Positions 7,104 to 7,377 of a stretch of DNA of 7,377 nucleotides are shown piece by piece. The position numbers were made by a program, and so were the translations under genes. The stretch is from Azoarcus sp. GTDB taxonomy: Bacteria > Pseudomonadota > Gammaproteobacteria > Burkholderiales > Rhodocyclaceae. Positions within the stretch are counted from its first letter, which is position 1. Each line of letters opens with the position of its first letter. Under the pieces are notes generated by a model, which made no database searches, was not told the DNA's origin, and saw only the letters and a list, made by a program, of their open reading frames with translations. The DNA lies in contig JAIRLA010000281.1 of NCBI GenBank assembly GCA_031259795.1, forward strand, positions 1-7,377, in the 5' to 3' direction.

Positions 7104-7323
7104 CAGCGTCGATACGCTCCGTATGGAAGAAAACCCTCTCCCGCCCCTGACGGGGCACCCTCTCGCCCGCCAAGCGGGGGAGGGAACGGCCAGCGGCTGT
7201 GGTTGAGAGATAGTCACGTCGGCAAAGCGCTGTTGTTGCGATGACCTCCCCTCCCCCGCTTGCGGGGGAGGGTGGCCGAACGCCGGGAGAGGGCTTCCAA
7301 CCATCCGGCGCGCAGCGCCGCTC
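7104..7323. repeat. About 220-bp imperfect palindromic intergenic element, right copy
   Basis: The left arm (7104-7126 and 7134-7184) is an imperfect reverse complement of the right arm (about 7249-7323). The outer 23 bases match at 17 positions, and the inner arms share CCCTCTCCCG, CACCCTC and AAGCGGGGGAGG. Within the right arm, 7249-7259 and 7262-7272 form a perfect 11-bp stem around TT. A second stem, CGGCGC/GCGCCG, lies at 7306-7320. The part 7171-7322 matches 125-280 in direct orientation. The structure fits a non-autonomous, MITE-like element or a large palindromic repeat family. I see no target-site duplication and no transposase. Confidence 0.55.
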
Positions 7324-7377
7324 ATTATCAAGAGAAGGAACGAAGGAACAAAACGCCCATCCCTACCCCACCGCCAA

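Larger units (their letters stand above)
6976..7377. other. Repeat-rich non-coding region downstream of the HAD gene
   Basis: No credible gene is seen in these 402 bases. Short open frames cover repeats and lack family resemblance. The content is a 30-bp direct repeat pair, an ATTGC...GCAAT dispersed-repeat unit, and a large imperfect palindromic element, each listed separately. Bases 7324-7377 show nothing recognisable. Confidence 0.6.

Overview
This window carries one complete operon for periplasmic (dissimilatory) nitrate reductase, napF-napD-napA-napG-napH-napB, read on the minus strand from about 5935 down to 312. A divergent HAD-family phosphatase gene lies on the plus strand (6262-6975), and both outer flanks are repeat-rich non-coding DNA. 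The DNA is GC-rich. The Nap proteins closely resemble proteobacterial, E. coli-type Nap, and the phosphatase resembles ones common in Betaproteobacteria. A betaproteobacterium, perhaps Rhodocyclales-like, is my best guess, but it rests on recollection and not on a search.

Layout, left to right. Bases 1-114 look like the last codons of a plus-strand gene cut by the window edge. Bases 115-311 hold a copy of an intergenic repeat (about 125-280) just past the operon's 3' end. The nap genes fill 312-5935 and are tightly packed: napG/napH and napH/napB overlap as ATGA, napD/napA are 1 nt apart, napF/napD 17 nt and napA/napG 37 nt. The 326-bp spacer 5936-6261 holds the likely nap promoter, a possible divergent promoter overlapping it, two dyads that could be operators, and a pair of 29-bp direct repeats. 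After the phosphatase gene, 6976-7377 is a mosaic of dispersed repeats. It includes a roughly 220-bp imperfect palindromic element whose right part matches the copy beyond napB in the same orientation.

How the genes work together. NapH (membrane) and NapG (periplasmic, Tat-exported, four [4Fe-4S] motifs) are expected to take electrons from quinol and pass them to the di-haem NapB, which reduces the molybdenum/[4Fe-4S] enzyme NapA. NapD binds the NapA Tat signal and NapF assists NapA iron-sulfur maturation in the cytoplasm. No napC or napE is present in the window, and the operon ends at napB against the repeat, so NapGH is the only quinol-oxidising module visible here.

I do not see a new kind of system. 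The points most worth checking are the napC-less arrangement, a lipobox-like signal peptide on NapB, the matching repeats on both sides of the block, and the compact divergent regulatory region.
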